Below, piece after piece: positions 1-8,020 of a stretch of 62,626 bases of DNA. Position numbers and translations under genes: made by a program. The notes below the pieces were generated by a model. The model saw only the letters and a list, made by a program, of their open reading frames with translations. It searched no databases and was not told the DNA's origin. Each line of letters opens with the position of its first letter. Position 1 is the stretch's first letter. Source of the DNA: Chersky-299 sp963749535 (GTDB taxonomy: Bacteria; Actinomycetota; Thermoleophilia; RBG-16-64-13); assembly GCA_963749535.1 (NCBI GenBank), contig CAVVNF010000037.1, forward strand, positions 1 to 62,626. Direction: 5' to 3'.

Positions 1-1
1 C

Positions 2-40
2 CTCGCCACGCTGGTGCCAATTCCAGAACTTGGCGGCTGA
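2..40 (+). CDS. Possible 3' end of an unidentified rightward gene
   Basis: The first bases read as an open rightward frame of twelve codons (ending PIPELGG) closed by TGA at 38-40. It could be the tail of a gene entering from the left edge. Nothing in twelve residues identifies a family, and a random open frame of this length is common in GC-rich DNA, so this is only a possibility. Bases 41-94 show nothing recognisable. Confidence 0.15.
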   Translation, partial: LATLVPIPELGG

Positions 41-94
41 GCGCCACCTGGCTAATAGGGCGGTCTTTACCGACCGTCGCCGCGACAGACGCAG

Positions 95-920
95 CTATGC
101 CAGCGGGCCAAGCCTAGTCGCTTCTACCCTCCCCGACCCGTCCGCCGCAGCCTCGGCCACATAGCCCAGCTGGCGCGAGAGTTCGTCTCCCGTTTCCATG
201 ATCAGGGGAATGAGGGTGGGCAGCCGTTGCGCGGAAAAGCGCTGGACGATGCCGGAGATACTCACTGCCGCCACCACCGCGCCAGTAGAGTCGCGCACCG
301 GGGCGCCGAGAGCACAGGCGTGAAGAGTGACGTCTTCCCAGCTCATCGAGTAGCCTCGCTCCCGGATCTCCCGGCGGTCCCGCTCCAGTTCCTCCCGAGT
401 CACCAGCGAATACGGGGTCAGCCGGCGGGTATGGTTTGTCACGATCTCTTCCCACCTCGGCTCGGGCAAGTGGGCAAGGAGCATTCGCTGGGCCGATCCA
501 CAGTTAAGCGGGGCATGTTTGCCCGCCTCTAGGAACAGCATGCGTATCTCGTACTTTCCATCGAACCGGCGCAGACACAGAGCCTCGTTGCCGTCCGCGA
601 CGACGAGGTAGGAGGTCTCGTCGGTTTCCCGAGCGAGGTTCTCAAGGAGCCCATCGGCCCGCTTTATGAGTTCCATGCTTTTGGCGACAACACTCCCCAG
701 GTGGAAGAGCTTAAGACCCAGGCGATAGCGGGCGGTCTTCCGGTCGAACTGCACCATCTGGGTGCTTTCCAGAGTGGTGAGCAAGCGGTGAGTCGTGGTT
801 TTGCTCAAGCCCGAGGCAGACACTGATCTCGGTAAGGTTGAGCTCTGGCTGCTCCAAGGTGAAGCAGTCGAGTATGGAGATGGCGCGGGCGACCGCCCTC
901 ACGATTAAGTCAGAACTCAA
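95..920 (-). pseudogene. IclR-family transcriptional regulator, frameshifted copy
   Basis: IclR proteins are dimeric repressors or activators with an N-terminal winged helix and a C-terminal effector domain, usually controlling catabolic genes. Translation from the TTG at 920 (AAGGA upstream) gives MSSDLIVRAVARAI...LNLTEIS, then the frame breaks inside the recognition helix. From about 809 the reading continues one base over as GLSKTTTHRLL and runs through the whole effector domain to 95. Removing one base near 809-812 restores a protein colinear with the intact paralogue at 61705-62562, which reads LNLTEISNGIGLSKSTTHRLL there. The lesion is therefore a +1 insertion (or a sequence error) in the DNA-binding domain. 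The gene is divergent from the UbiD-family decarboxylase, which it would be expected to control if functional. Family assignment is secure; functional status is open. Confidence 0.85.
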
Positions 921-1038
921 GGTCTTTCCTTCCCGATCCCTCCCCAGGCTCGGGTGTCGCCTTGACTTAATGCCCGCCCGCGGTGCCAGGAGATGTCGCC
1001 CCTCCGGTGAAACAAGCTGGTAGTCGTGCGCAAGCTCC

Positions 1039-1086
1039 TTGACCCAGGGAAGACCAGTTGGGGATTCTTCACAGTCCTTGGGTCAA
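1039..1086. promoter_or_regulatory. Inverted repeat in the iclR/ubiD divergent region
   Basis: TTGACCCAGGGA (1039-1050) and TCCTTGGGTCAA (1075-1086) are inverted copies with one mismatch, separated by 24 bases. The position between a divergent IclR gene and its presumptive target fits a regulator-binding site or a paired half-site. No comparison site is visible upstream of the paralogous iclR at the right end, so the operator role is inference; a hairpin in a transcript is the alternative. Confidence 0.4.
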
Positions 1087-1172
1087 TCCATTCTACCTTC
1101 CGCTGAGAGACCAGCACCATCGGGATATGGTGATGCAATCCGGCTGTTCGCCGAAGACTGCGTTGGCGCCAG

Positions 1173-1201
1173 TTAGCTCGGTGCCTGCCCCGCGCTATGA
1201 T
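1173..1201 (+). promoter_or_regulatory. Candidate promoter for the UbiD-family gene
   Basis: TATGAT at 1196-1201 matches the -10 consensus in five of six positions; 17 bases upstream lies TTAGCT (1173-1178) as a weak -35. The predicted start of transcription near 1208 leaves a leader of about 60 nt before the GGAGG and ATG at 1267. Seen by eye only. Confidence 0.35.
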
Positions 1202-1266
1202 GGGTTCGCTTCTTCGGCCAGTAGCAGCAGCAGGCGGTCATGCGACTCAAATTGGAGGGCTTTGGC

Positions 1267-2763
1267 ATGGATCTATCTCAAGACCCTACCATCCACACGG
1301 CGAGCGATATTGTCGATCTGCGGACCGCCCTTGAATTCCTCTCCCGGATCCCGGGGCAGCTCATAACCACCGACGAGCCCGTTGACCCGTATCTGGAGCT
1401 AGCCGGAATCTACAAGAAGATCGGTGCTGGCACTCCCGTAGCTCCCCCCACCAAGATCGGCCCGGCCATGCTCTTTAACCAGGTGAAGGGGAGCGAGATG
1501 CGGGTAGTTGCCGGGGTCCTTGCCAGCCGCAAGCGTACGGCTCTTCTTCTGGGAACGGCGCCGGAACGCCTGGCCTTCGATCTTCTTGAGGCTCTCGATC
1601 ACCCCATGGCCCCTATCCTGGTCCCAGCCTCCCAAGCCCCCTGCCAGGAAGTCATGGTCCGGCCACCCTTCGATCTGCGCACTCTCATCCCCCCCATCGT
1701 GAGCACAAGGCGAGACGCGGGCCCCTTCTTCACCTTGGGCCTCATGCGCGCTGAGGACCCGGAGACGGGAGTAGCCGACGTAACCATGCACCGGCTCTGC
1801 CTCCAGGGCCCGGACTACCTGAGCGTGAGCTTCGCCCCCGGCCGCCACATCGACGCCTTCCGGCAAAAAGCGGAGAAGATGGGCCAGCCTCTTCCCGTGT
1901 CAGTGAGCATCGGACTTGACCCCGCCATCTACCTCGCCGCCTCTTTTGAAGCCCCCACCACTCCTTTAGGCTTTGACGAACTCAGCATCGCCGGTGGCCT
2001 GCGTAAGCGGGCAGTCGAGCTGGTCTCTTGCGTCTCCCAGAACACCCAAGCCCTCGCCCAGGCCGAGATCGTTCTTGAGGGCGAGATCCGCCCGGGCGAG
2101 GTCACCGAGGAAGACGCTCCCACCGGGGCCGGCTGGGCCATGCCGGAGTTTCCCGGCTATGTCGGACTGGCCCAGCACAATCTTCCCGTCCTTCGGGTGA
2201 CCGCCGTTACCCATCGCCATCACCCCATCCTCCAGATCCTTGTGGGGCCGGGAGAGGAGCACGTGACCCTTACCGGAATCCCCGCCGAAGCCACCGTCTT
2301 TCGCCTGATCGAGTCGAGCATGCCGGGGTTTCTCAAGAACGTCTACTTCCACTCGGCCGGAGGAGGCCGCTATGTCGCCTTCTTACAGGTCCGCAAGCGT
2401 TCGGAGGCCGATGAAGACCGGCAGCGGCAGGCGGCCTTGGCCGCGCTTGCCGCCCTGCCCGAACTCAAGCATGTCTTCGTGGTAGACGATGACGTCGACC
2501 TCTACGACGTGAATGACGTCATGTGGGCCATGACCACTCGGTATCAAGGGGACGTGAGCACCATCTTTATCCCTGGGGTCCTTTGCCACCCCTTCGATCA
2601 ATCGGCCACCCCCGAGTTCAACCCCTTGATCCGGAATGCTGGCATCTCGTGCAAGACGATCTTCGATTGCACGGTTCCCTATGCCCTTAGAGATCGCTTC
2701 CGGCGGGCGGACTTTCTTGACGTCGACGTTACCCGCTTCCTGCCTCGCCAAGGGGCGAGCTGA
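1267..2763 (+). CDS. UbiD-family prenylated-FMN decarboxylase
   Basis: UbiD-family enzymes reversibly decarboxylate aromatic or alpha,beta-unsaturated acids using prenylated FMN made by a UbiX partner. The 498-residue product has the family's usual length and landmarks: an ADVTMHR segment where family members carry the prFMN/metal-binding N/D-x-x-x-x-R, EIVLEGEI, a PEFPGY segment matching the E-F-x-G-Y catalytic glutamate motif, VTAVTHRHHPI, and the late VVDDDVDLYDVNDVMWA motif. ATG 1267 is chosen over the in-frame ATG at 1240 because GGAGG lies 8-9 bases before it. The gene is divergent from the broken iclR and convergent with a cysteine hydrolase. No ubiX is visible in the window, so the cofactor would have to be made elsewhere. 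It is clearly not the ubiquinone-pathway UbiD, since this organism appears to use menaquinone; the substrate cannot be told from sequence. Confidence 0.88.
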   Translation: MDLSQDPTIHTASDIVDLRTALEFLSRIPGQLITTDEPVDPYLELAGIYKKIGAGTPVAPPTKIGPAMLFNQVKGSEMRVVAGVLASRKRTALLLGTAPERLAFDLLEALDHPMAPILVPASQAPCQEVMVRPPFDLRTLIPPIVSTRRDAGPFFTLGLMRAEDPETGVADVTMHRLCLQGPDYLSVSFAPGRHIDAFRQKAEKMGQPLPVSVSIGLDPAIYLAASFEAPTTPLGFDELSIAGGLRKRAVELVSCVSQNTQALAQAEIVLEGEIRPGEVTEEDAPTGAGWAMPEFPGYVGLAQHNLPVLRVTAVTHRHHPILQILVGPGEEHVTLTGIPAEATVFRLIESSMPGFLKNVYFHSAGGGRYVAFLQVRKRSEADEDRQRQAALAALAALPELKHVFVVDDDVDLYDVNDVMWAMTTRYQGDVSTIFIPGVLCHPFDQSATPEFNPLIRNAGISCKTIFDCTVPYALRDRFRRADFLDVDVTRFLPRQGAS

Positions 2764-2853
2764 GAAACCACTCATATAGCGAGTCTTGGCCAATAATCAT
2801 CTCGGCTTCCCTGCGGAAGACGTTGCCTGCGGGCAACATGAGGAACGGGCGGC

Positions 2854-3501
2854 TCAGCGCCCCTCTGCCCCGCAGTCCGGGGCTTCGGGCGGCAGGCGAT
2901 CTATCTTCTCGATCATTTCTTCGACGGAGAGTACCTGGCCGAAGAGGAAACCTAGCGTCGCCAGGGTGGCCCGCTGCAGCTCCTCGGGCGACAACCCGCC
3001 CATAGCCGATGTCGCCGTGCCGTCGCTCAGAAAGAAGACGCGGAATTCTCGCTGCATCGCCTCCCGCGCGGTCGTCTCGCAGCATATGTTGGTGCAGAGA
3101 CCACCGATGATGAGGGTGTCGATGCCACGCCAACGCAGGATCTGCTCGAGGTCGGTGCCGAAGAAGGCACTGAATCTAGGTTTGTCAAGGACGATGTCTC
3201 CCTCCCGGACCACGAGTTCCTGGTCAAGTTGCGCGGACCGAGCTCCTTGGTTGAGAATGCCGGCCCGGGCGGGAGGAGAGGTCTCGCCGAGGATTCCCAG
3301 GTTGGAGCCGTCGGGTCGCAAAACTTGGCGAGTATGGATGACCGTGATGCCGGCGCGGCGACAGACTGCGCCGAGGCGATTGAGGCGCTCCAGCACCGCG
3401 GGGCCATCGGGAGCCGAGATGGGTGACTCGCGCACGAAGCAGTCCTGCAAATCTATGTTAATGAGGGCGGTCCGCTGAGGAACCAAACAGAAGTCGACCA
3501 T
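2854..3501 (-). CDS. Isochorismatase-family cysteine hydrolase
   Basis: The 215-residue protein belongs to the isochorismatase-like/nicotinamidase-like hydrolases, which cleave amides or enol ethers with an Asp-Lys-Cys triad. All three are visible: the Asp of NIDLQD near residue 16, the Lys of LDKPRFSAFFG near 107, and the Cys of GLCTNICCETTAR near 135-140, where the second cysteine region matches the family nucleophile. The enzyme starts 11 bases after the kelch lipoprotein stop, suggesting co-transcription. Family members act in nicotinate, maleamate, ureidoacrylate or N-carbamoyl-sarcosine breakdown; placed beside a UbiD-family decarboxylase and an IclR gene, a role in degradation of a (hetero)aromatic acid is plausible but unproven. 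Confidence 0.85.
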   Translation of the reverse strand: MVDFCLVPQRTALINIDLQDCFVRESPISAPDGPAVLERLNRLGAVCRRAGITVIHTRQVLRPDGSNLGILGETSPPARAGILNQGARSAQLDQELVVREGDIVLDKPRFSAFFGTDLEQILRWRGIDTLIIGGLCTNICCETTAREAMQREFRVFFLSDGTATSAMGGLSPEELQRATLATLGFLFGQVLSVEEMIEKIDRLPPEAPDCGAEGR

Positions 3502-3512
3502 GATTAGGCCGG

Positions 3513-4559
3513 CTATCCGGAAGCCGGTTTGGCCGTGGTGTAGGCCCAGATATCGGAAAGCTGGCCGTCTATGCCCAGTCCTCCAAACAGGAGTAGGCGG
3601 CCGGTGTCTGGGTCGTAGACCAAGGATCCTCCATCCCGGGCAGCCGGTGACCCCCCGGGGGGCCTGAGCTTCGTCCAGGTGTTGGCGGCCGAATCGTAGG
3701 CCCAGGTGTCACCCAGGTAGGAGGTGCCAGTGAACCCGCCAAAGAGGATCACTTGGCCGCTTGCGGGGTCGTAGGCCAGGGTTTGCCCATCGCGGGCGGG
3801 CGGAGTGCCAGAGGGGTTGAGATTGCGCCAGCGGTTGAGGCCGGGGTCATAGAGCCAGGTGCCGCTGAGATAGCCGGCTGTGCCTTCCCCTCCGAACATA
3901 AGCACCTTGCCATTGGCCGGGTCGTAGAGCATAGCCTGGCCACTGCGCCCCTCCGGCACTATCCCAGAGGGGCTGAGGTTGGTCCAGCGGTTGGCGGCCG
4001 GATCGTAGGCCCAGGTGTCGTTGAGCAAGCCGCTGGCCCCCGACCCGCCAAACAGGATCGCTTGGCCGGTTCCGGAGTCATACACCTCTGACTGCCCCAG
4101 ACGAGCCTCCGGCAGCGGGCCCGAGGGCTGAAGCTTGGTCCAGGTGTTGCGGCTGGGGTCGTAAGCCCAGAGGTCGTTCAGGTCACTCCTACCATCAAAG
4201 CCCCCGAACAGGAGAACTTGGCCGCTCGAGGAGTCGAAGACCAGGGATTGCTGGCTGCGGGCCGAGGGGAGGGCGCCGGAGGGGTGGAGTTTGCTCCAGG
4301 TCCCGGCGGCCGGGTCGTAGGCCCAGAGGTCGTTGCGACGGCCGCTGGCCGTCTCTCCTCCAAACATGAGGGCTTTCCCGGCCGAGGCGTCGAAGACCAT
4401 GGCTTGGAAGTCCCGGCTGAGAGGCAGAGCGCCCGCAGGGTGCAGGTTGATCCAGGTACCTGCGGTGACGCTCGTTCCCCCACCACAGCCGACAAGCAGC
4501 GTCAGGCATAAGGCTACGCCGAGAGCGACGGCGATCCTTTCCATTGGGTATCTGCGCAT
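3513..4559 (-). CDS. Kelch-repeat beta-propeller lipoprotein
   Basis: The 348-residue product begins with a basic end and hydrophobic stretch closing in LLVGC, a good lipobox, so it should be a lipid-anchored extracytoplasmic protein. The mature part is about six repeats of roughly 50 residues carrying kelch signatures such as LLFGGFDG...LNDLWAYDP...TWTKLQPSG, the pattern of a galactose-oxidase-like beta-propeller. No catalytic residues are obvious; such proteins usually bind partners or carbohydrates. The start at 4559 has AAGGTAGG upstream; the in-frame ATG five codons later lacks a site. It reads into the cysteine hydrolase gene. Confidence 0.8.
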   Translation of the reverse strand: MRRYPMERIAVALGVALCLTLLVGCGGGTSVTAGTWINLHPAGALPLSRDFQAMVFDASAGKALMFGGETASGRRNDLWAYDPAAGTWSKLHPSGALPSARSQQSLVFDSSSGQVLLFGGFDGRSDLNDLWAYDPSRNTWTKLQPSGPLPEARLGQSEVYDSGTGQAILFGGSGASGLLNDTWAYDPAANRWTNLSPSGIVPEGRSGQAMLYDPANGKVLMFGGEGTAGYLSGTWLYDPGLNRWRNLNPSGTPPARDGQTLAYDPASGQVILFGGFTGTSYLGDTWAYDSAANTWTKLRPPGGSPAARDGGSLVYDPDTGRLLLFGGLGIDGQLSDIWAYTTAKPASG

Positions 4560-5073
4560 GTTGAGGGCCTACCTTCTAGGGGGAACATTCCCCGGATGCG
4601 GCTGGCCCGCCCTGCCTCGCACGTCGCCTCTCTTTCTTGCGACTTCCGCACCGGCCGTGACGGCCGACCGACAGGCCATGCGGACCACCACTTCTATTCT
4701 AAGACTGACAGGCACCCGCTGCATACGGTGTGGCGATGCAGTACGGCGGCGTGAGGTCTTGAAGGACGGCGCCGCGCACCACTACTCACAAGCTGAGGTC
4801 CGGCCCGCCTCCGGGAAGAACGAGTAGTAGCAATCGCCACGGATTGACGGCCGACCCGGCGAGGACCTAATTTCCCCGTTCGGACCATCGCTAACTGAAG
4901 GCGATGGGGACGGGGCGGTACCTTGGTGTCCCTCACCGTCCAGGCCAATGACCATCGGACTGCAGGTCCGATGGTTTGGGGCAGCGATCGACGGGTATCT
5001 CCGCACTGTCCAAATCATGCGAAACTGAAGAGCCGAATACTTTTCAAGAACAACGCACGAGGGGCAAGGACGA
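4560..5073. other. Intergenic region with one hairpin
   Basis: No convincing gene was found in this 514-base stretch between two divergent genes. It contains a perfect 10-bp hairpin with a 5-base loop at 4951-4975 (ACCATCGGAC/GTCCGATGGT), with no T-run after it on the plus strand. It should carry promoters for both the kelch gene and the haem-binding gene, but no strong -35/-10 pair stood out. Confidence 0.4.
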
Positions 5074-5782
5074 TTGGCCGCCAAGAGAAAGCACCCCTGG
5101 AAGAGGATATTGCTCTGGGTTATCGGCATCTTGGTGGTCATCTTCGCACTGATTCAGGCTGTTCCGTACGGCCGGAGTCACACCAACCCACCGGCCGTCA
5201 ACCCGTTCGAGTGGACCGACCCCCAGGCCGAGGCGATCGCCAAGGTTTCCTGCTACGACTGCCATAGTAACGAGACCAACTGGTGGTGGGCGACTAACAT
5301 CGCCCCGTTCTCCTGGCTCATCCAAGCCGATGTTAACGGGGGCCGCGCCCGCTTCAACTTCTCAGAGTACGACGGTCGGCCCTCCTTGGAGCAGTTCCAG
5401 CGCGCCGTCCAAGACGGGATGCCGCCGTTCCAGTACACGATTATCCATTGGAACTCGAAGCTCACCGCCGCTCAGAAGCAGACTCTGATCAATGGTTACG
5501 CCGACCGGCATGGCCGCCAGCGGCGGCTCGTCGAGTGGGGGCTCACAGGGCCCCGCAAGCCAGCAGGGCTCAACCTCGACGGTCACGTCGACTCCGACAA
5601 GCGCCGACGCCGTGGCCGTTATAAATCAGTCATGCAGCGGGTGCCACTCGGTCAACGAGGCGCTAGACTTCCACGCCGGCAGCGCGGACGAGGCGCAAGC
5701 GCTCATCGACAACATGATCCAGCGCGGCGCGAAGCTCACGGCAGAGCAGCAGCAACTGCTCGTAAAGTACTTCACTCGCTGA
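5074..5782 (+). pseudogene. Membrane-anchored haem-binding / cytochrome c-like protein, frameshifted
   Basis: The first part, from a TTG at 5074 with GAGGGG upstream, encodes one N-terminal membrane anchor (about residues 12-30) and a haem-binding domain with VSCYDCHSNETNWWWATNIAPFSWL, the CxxCH pattern of the Haem_bd family. The frame is lost near 5492-5505 after KQTLINGYA. One base over, the sequence continues through a Ser/Gly/Thr-rich linker to a second c-type site, SCSGCHSVNEA, and a helix ending at 5782 (TAEQQQLLVKYFTR). Read together, this would be an exported protein with two CxxCH sites, probably an electron carrier. The break needs a single-base insertion or a 2-base loss. Whether it is real decay or a sequence error cannot be told here. 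Confidence 0.7.
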
Positions 5783-5797
5783 CGGTCGCAGCAGCGA

Positions 5798-5900
5798 AAG
5801 CCTGCAAACGCCGTCGCCGAACGCTTCGTGAGAACCATCCGCCGAGAGTGTCTAGACCACATGCTTGTCCTTGGCGAGCGCCATCTCGAGAGAATTGGTC
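5798..5900 (+). pseudogene. Relic of a DDE integrase-type transposase
   Basis: One frame starting at 5798 reads RKPANAVAERFVRTIRREC then LDHMLVLGERHLERI, which matches the segment around the catalytic glutamate of rve/IS3-like integrase cores (usually N-A-x-A-E-R-F-V-R-T-x-R-x-E-C-L-D). Homology stops abruptly after about 34 codons. There is no upstream DDE domain and no intact terminal repeat that I can see. It is a fossil of an insertion sequence lying just 15 bases past the haem-binding gene, which suggests past insertion and deletion at this spot. Confidence 0.7.
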
Positions 5901-6076
5901 AGCGAGCATCGCAAGGATCACAGGGAAGCGACATGAATCGCAATGAATGTGCCTCTGGAGCTCTTTGTAAAACCAGCGCGCCCTGTCGGTGCTTTACTTT
6001 CCATTCGGCAGCGCACACTAAAGCAGATTTGTGATCCCGCCGAACATGCCGGATTGCCCTTCTGCTCGCGGCGTCC

Positions 6077-6643
6077 TCACCCCGCCAATACCTTCCCAAC
6101 AGTATTCCAATTCCGAGTGGTAACGCCGCCCCCGAACTCCCTTTCGAGCAGGGCCATCAGCTCGGTCGTCCCCCGCGCCGTCGAGAGCGTCAGCACGCTG
6201 CACACTTCCCCGGGCCCCACCCGCACGATCCTGAGGTCGCCTTCGGGCGCACTGTAGGCAAAATCTGGTCGGCTCTTGGCAGGGTCGGAGAGAAAGGTGA
6301 CGTAGAGTCTCGTGTCCGGAGTCATCGCGACCCCTTTGAACGGGGCGGAGTCCACCAGGCGCCGGAGGTCCGCCGTCGTGCGCAGGGCAACGTCGATCGG
6401 GTAGCCGAAGCTCAGGTCGAGGTTCTTCTCGACGTAGGCGGCTAGGTCGAGGGCATTGTCGGGCAGGTCCGCCCCGGTCGGTCTCTCGAAGACCACGTTG
6501 CCGCTCGCCAGCACCGTCTTGACGTTCTGGAACTCCATCGCCTCGAACGCCGCTCGCAGGTCGGCCATCTTCACCGGCTTATGACCGCCCACGTTGACGC
6601 CGCGCAGGAAAGCGGCGTACCTCACGGGCTGACTGGTATCCAA
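6077..6643 (-). CDS. DUF1697 family protein
   Basis: DUF1697 proteins are small (about 180 residues) cytoplasmic proteins of unknown function. This one has the family's N-terminal signature RYAAFLRGVNVGG followed by KPVKMADLRAAFE and the VKTVLASGNVVFE segment, then ends with TTRNWNTVGKVLAG, which matches the family C-terminus (T-x-R-N-W-x-T). The start is uncertain: TTG at 6643 (188 residues, behind a G-rich stretch) or GTG at 6625 (182 residues). The frame stays open upstream to 6970, but that extension has no family similarity and is not believed. It converges on the degraded cytochrome/integrase region. Confidence 0.85.
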   Translation of the reverse strand: MDTSQPVRYAAFLRGVNVGGHKPVKMADLRAAFEAMEFQNVKTVLASGNVVFERPTGADLPDNALDLAAYVEKNLDLSFGYPIDVALRTTADLRRLVDSAPFKGVAMTPDTRLYVTFLSDPAKSRPDFAYSAPEGDLRIVRVGPGEVCSVLTLSTARGTTELMALLEREFGGGVTTRNWNTVGKVLAG

Positions 6644-6913
6644 GTTCCCCCCGACTCCCCCACCCCACCGGGCCTCGCGTGAGCCTCGTTGCAGTATATG
6701 TCCGGCAAGACGATCCCCGTTTCGCCGGGCGATCTTTGGGCGCCTCGGCGGACCAACTCCGCAGCCACGGCCAGAAGAAACAGCACAAGAATTTAACGCT
6801 GTGGCACTGGCGACCCATGCTTCGAGCGGAACCTCTTGCGTACTTTGATACACTATGTGTCCGGCTGCGTTGATTGTCTCCCGCGGCCACGTAACAGTTT
6901 GGCGAACATGTGT

Positions 6914-6940
6914 TTGGCCGCTGCGTGGGCGTGGTATACT
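6914..6940 (+). promoter_or_regulatory. Candidate promoter of the RRM protein gene
   Basis: TATACT at 6935-6940 (five of six consensus) preceded by TTGGCC at 6914-6919, spacer 15 bases, which is short. Transcription starting near 6947 would give a ~110-nt 5' leader, a length often seen in cold-inducible RNA-binding protein genes. Confidence 0.4.
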
Positions 6941-7038
6941 GCTACGAGCATACGTTAGGAACATTCTCAAGGCGCAGCGCCGAGCTTTTCACCTCCCGCC
7001 ACGTCTCCAGTTTTGCCCTCTCGTTTGTCGCAATGTAA

Positions 7039-7052
7039 CTCCGTATTTGGAG
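7039..7052 (+). promoter_or_regulatory. Hairpin covering the RRM ribosome-binding site
   Basis: CTCC (7039-7042) can pair with GGAG (7049-7052), the core of the Shine-Dalgarno sequence, across a 6-base loop GTATTT. The stem is short, so it would be only marginally stable; it could modulate translation together with the longer leader. Function is inference. Confidence 0.3.
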
Positions 7053-7058
7053 GATTTA

Positions 7059-7400
7059 GTGAATTCAGCAAAACTGTACGTGGGCAATCTCAGTTATGAG
7101 ACGTCCGAAGCCAGCCTGAGGACGGTTTTCGAACCGCACGGCGAAGTGGTTTCGGTCACTCTCATCACTGACCGCGACTCCGGCCGCCCCAAGGGCTTCG
7201 GTTTCGTGGAAATGGGATCGGCCGAAGAAGCTCAGGCTGCTAAAGCCGCTCTCGACGGTACCCAGCTCGACGGCCGCGCGCTCAAAGTTGACGTTGCCAA
7301 GGAACAAGTGCCGAGAGCACCCCGTTCCGGTGGCGGTGGCTACGGTGGCGGTGGCGGCGGCGGCTACGGTGGTGGCGGCGGCGGTAATCGTCGCTGGTAG
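7059..7400 (+). CDS. Glycine-rich RRM RNA-binding protein
   Basis: The 113-residue product is a single RNA-recognition motif with RNP2 LYVGNL (about residues 5-10) and RNP1 KGFGFVEM (about 45-52), followed by a short tail of GGGGYGGG repeats ending NRRW. This is the layout of bacterial Rbp-type cold-inducible RNA chaperones best known from cyanobacteria. The start is the GTG at 7059 because GGAGG sits five bases upstream; the frame is open further up but the extra residues have no similarity to the family. The gene stands alone, with its own promoter, long leader and strong terminator. A role in RNA folding or protection under stress is inferred from the family. Confidence 0.9.
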   Translation: MNSAKLYVGNLSYETSEASLRTVFEPHGEVVSVTLITDRDSGRPKGFGFVEMGSAEEAQAAKAALDGTQLDGRALKVDVAKEQVPRAPRSGGGGYGGGGGGGYGGGGGGNRRW

Positions 7401-7424
7401 AATCGCCCGCAAGCGAAACTAGAG

Positions 7425-7457
7425 AGACGCCGGCCTTTTGGCCGGCGTCTTTTTTTG
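7425..7457 (+). terminator. Rho-independent terminator after the RRM gene
   Basis: AGACGCCGGCC and GGCCGGCGTCT form an 11-bp perfect stem around TTTT and are followed by a run of seven or more T. It ends the RRM transcript and, read from the other side, may also stop transcription coming leftward from smpB. Confidence 0.92.
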
Positions 7458-7552
7458 TGCGCCGGCGCCACCCCCAGCACCGTCCGGTCCCTCGAACGTC
7501 GCGCCGATGTCTATCGTCCGCTGTGAGGACTCGACGGAATCGCGGCGCGGGG

Positions 7553-8020
7553 CTACTCTCGCCCGCGGCCGCGCAGCGCCCGGTCCACGTCTCTCTGGGC
7601 TTCCTTCTTGGCCAAGGCCTCGCGCTTGTCATAGGACGTCTTACCCTTGGCCAGCGCGATCTCCACCTTGGCCCGGCCGTCCTTGAAGTACATCTTGGTG
7701 GGCACGAGCGTGTAGCCCGCCACCTTGGCCTTCCCGAAGAGCCGCCGCAGTTCCCGCTTGTGCACCAGCAGCTTGCGCGTCCGTAGCGGATCGTGATTGA
7801 AGATATTGCCCTGCGTGTACGTACTGATGTGCGCGCCGACGAGGAACAGCTCGCCGTCGGTGATGGCCGCGTAGGAGTCGCGCAGGTTCACCCGCCCGTC
7901 ACGGGCCGACTTCACCTCGGTGCCCGTGAGCGCGATGCCGGCCTCCAACGTCTCCTCGATGTGGTAATCGTGGTAGGCCTTCTTGTTCTGGGCAATGAGC
8001 TTGACGCCGGTGACTTTCAT
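7553..8020 (-). CDS. smpB: SsrA-binding protein SmpB
   Basis: SmpB binds tmRNA and delivers it to stalled ribosomes for trans-translation. The 155-residue length is typical, and family marks are clear: NKKAYHDYHIEETLEAGI, LTGTEVKSAR, VNLRDSYA, the HDPLRTRKLLVHKREL segment and the basic C-terminal tail with KTSYDKREALAKKEAQRD. It starts with ATG at 8020 inside an ATGA overlap with the preceding small gene and is the last gene of a leftward run with RNase R, a common pairing since both act in rescue and decay of faulty mRNA. No tmRNA gene is seen in the window. Confidence 0.96.
   Translation of the reverse strand: MKVTGVKLIAQNKKAYHDYHIEETLEAGIALTGTEVKSARDGRVNLRDSYAAITDGELFLVGAHISTYTQGNIFNHDPLRTRKLLVHKRELRRLFGKAKVAGYTLVPTKMYFKDGRAKVEIALAKGKTSYDKREALAKKEAQRDVDRALRGRGRE

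Larger units (their letters stand above)
6644..7058. other. Intergenic region and long leader of the RRM gene
   Basis: No gene is supported in these 415 bases. They hold a candidate promoter (6914-6940), and beyond it a leader of about 110 nt for the RNA-binding protein gene. The leader contains a short hairpin GGCG-CAG-CGCC followed by GAGCTTTT near 6970-6985 and a CTCC/GGAG pairing over the ribosome-binding site. Confidence 0.45.

Noticed and set aside
2822..2837. GTTGCC-TGCG-GGCAAC hairpin between the UbiD-family gene and the cysteine hydrolase
   Set aside because: Only six base pairs, no T-run, and too short to call a terminator with confidence.
6644..6970. N-terminal extension of the DUF1697 protein
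   Set aside because: The frame is open to 6970 but the added ~110 residues have no family similarity, and plausible TTG/GTG starts exist at 6643 and 6625.
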